A stretch of 64,000 bases of DNA from Hydra vulgaris. Its lineage: Eukaryota; Cnidaria; Hydrozoa; Anthoathecata; Hydridae. Made by a program: the position numbers and the translations under genes. The DNA is taken from the NCBI RefSeq assembly GCF_038396675.1, contig NC_088933.1:18743501-18807500 (forward strand), written 5' to 3'. The notes beneath the pieces are model-generated. The model saw only the letters and a program-made list of their open reading frames with translations, had not been told where the DNA came from and did not search any database. Positions 62,701 to 64,000 of the stretch are shown here, one piece after another; the first letter of the stretch is position 1, and every line of letters begins with the position of its first letter.

Positions 62701-63114
62701 CGACGCATTAATGCGCACTATAAACGTCTGATAGGTATCAAGATTAAACGACCGTTATAGATACGCATTCAATATCAATCTTCTATCAAATCTTTTATCT
62801 TCAATCAAATATCTACTGATTTTATTGTAAAACCAATTGAGTTCCAAAAACATTTTTTTTTGACAGCTTTTTAAAACTAATATAAAATCCATTGGAATCA
62901 AAATCAAAAAAATTAAAAGAGGTGAAATATGCTTCTCTTGACTTTTTGCTCATTAAAATTAAAAAAAAAGAAAGATTTTAATAGTGTTTTGGCCGGTCAT
63001 TATGGTTAAAGAAAGCTACAAGCTTTTTTTTTCTAAATTTTTATTTAAATAAAACGTTTAACCAAATTAGGTTTTGGTGCGCTAGCCTAGCTACACCCCT
63101 CAAAGTTTATAGGT
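62701..63114. other. No gene seen
   Basis: AT-rich sequence with no recognised feature. Confidence 0.4.
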
Positions 63115-63122
63115 GTTATAAG

Positions 63123-63838
63123 TAGGGCTGTAAATCCTGGCTCGTGTTCGTGAACGGCTCGGTGATCGGCTCGACAAGAGCTCGTTCATGTTCGGCTCGA
63201 ATAGTAAACGAGCCAGGCTTGAACAAAAAATTAGGCTCGTTTATTAAACAAGTCGAGCTTGAACGCCATAGGCTCGTTCATATAGGCTCGATTAAAGCTC
63301 GATTAATCTATTTATCCAATGCAATGAGAGCAAGACTTATATTTGTGAAAATGTAATTTGAACTATTAGTGTTTAATAGGAGCTATTATGTTTGTGAGAG
63401 TTTACATTATGTTTGAACTTTGAACATTAAGTTTGAACATTGAACTATTAGTTTTAACTTTTATTTTGAACTATTAGATTTGTGGGATCTTATTTCATTA
63501 TGTTGTTTATTTGCATGTTTAATAGACGTTAGGATTGTTTATGTTGTTTGTTGATTTGAACTTGCATTATTTACAGACGAGTCTTTAACGAACAATTTTT
63601 TTTTACTAAACGAGCTTTAAACTAACAGGTTACAATAATTATTTCGAGTTTTAAACCAGTCGAGCTCGAGCAACAAAACGAGCCGAGCCCAAACAATACT
63701 AATCTTTAACGAGCCGAGCTCGAACAAAGAATCTCATGTTCGAAACGAGCTCGAGCCGAGCCTGAACACTCTTAATATGTAAACGAGCCAAGCCGAGCCC
63801 TGGCAAGCTTGGCTCGTTCGGCTCGATTTACAGGCCTA
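63123..63838. mobile_element. Non-autonomous hAT element, 716 bp, GAGCC-rich ends
   Basis: The target duplication GTTATAAG occurs at 63115-63122 and 63839-63846. Ends are inverted: TAGGGCTGTAAATC on the left, TAGGCCTGTAAATCGAGCC read inward from the right. Both sides carry many GGCTCG / CGAGCC repeats (63140-63300 and 63590-63825). The centre is AT-rich with TTTGAACATTAAG-type repeats and no transposase. The 70-codon frame crossing the left arm is not a gene. Confidence 0.92.
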
Positions 63839-63846
63839 GTTATAAG

Positions 63847-64000
63847 CTTGTATATTTGCTCTTAGCTAATGTTCAATATTGCGTCATTTTTATTTTCAAT
63901 TTTGACTCGCTAACACAAGTTTTTCTCAAAAGTGTAACTGCTCAAATTTGGATTGTAAAATCTTTTGGGTTTCTATTTCTTACTAAATTTGCGCCTTGTA
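63847..64000. other. Window end, no feature
   Basis: Short flank without recognisable content. Confidence 0.3.

Noticed and set aside
63144-63356. 70-aa plus-strand protein
   Set aside because: It lies in the GAGCC-rich arm of a non-autonomous hAT; composition follows the repeat.

Overview
This window looks like eukaryotic nuclear DNA from a Hydra-like cnidarian. It is extremely AT-rich, with long (TA)n arrays, small exons behind canonical GT/AG introns, an ancient animal transcription-factor gene, and a dense mix of degraded transposons. The assignment to Hydra is an inference from composition and from protein families I recognise; no search was run.

Layout. 1-3.7 kb: a decayed but still intron-bearing copy of a large dispersed protein family (GKGTFHGMG / IEQTLMRS / ADDTD blocks). 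4.3-5.6 kb: a broken Tc1/mariner transposase. 6.7-12.3 kb: tandem hairpins, a decayed KLGINGG-family copy, a tRNA-derived SINE and a hAT fragment. 13-25 kb: (TA)n arrays interleaved with a MITE, a 1.7-kb TIR element, LINE pieces, a hAT transposase split by a SINE, a LINE endonuclease fragment and a THAP/P-element-like transposon. 25.8-52.5 kb: the one convincing host gene, a 13-exon plus-strand DMTF1-like Myb factor (523 aa). All twelve splice phases agree, and the Myb core matches the DMTF1 family closely. Its introns, above all the 9-kb second one, hold most of the repeats. 53.1-57.9 kb: a complete-length hAT element on the minus strand with an 8-bp target duplication, a spliced but frameshifted transposase, and one short motif repeated in its ends and introns. 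58-64 kb: a LINE 3' end carrying a MITE, a 36-bp tandem repeat, a decayed spliced copy of the KLGINGG family, and a non-autonomous hAT with GAGCC-rich ends and its own 8-bp target duplication.

The window contains no operon-like or defence-system logic. The most unusual signal is a recurring class of short, nearly perfect inverted duplications: arms of about 12-27 bp and mostly 3-6 nt loops, in otherwise unique sequence. Three of them interrupt recognisable transposon reading frames exactly where protein homology breaks. Other signals worth checking are (TA)n arrays abutting transposon ends on both sides, a hAT whose introns carry its own subterminal motif, two dispersed protein families preserved with consistent intron phases, a TIR element carrying the D-T-T-N protein family, and a candidate spliced-leader acceptor just upstream of the DMTF1-like start codon.
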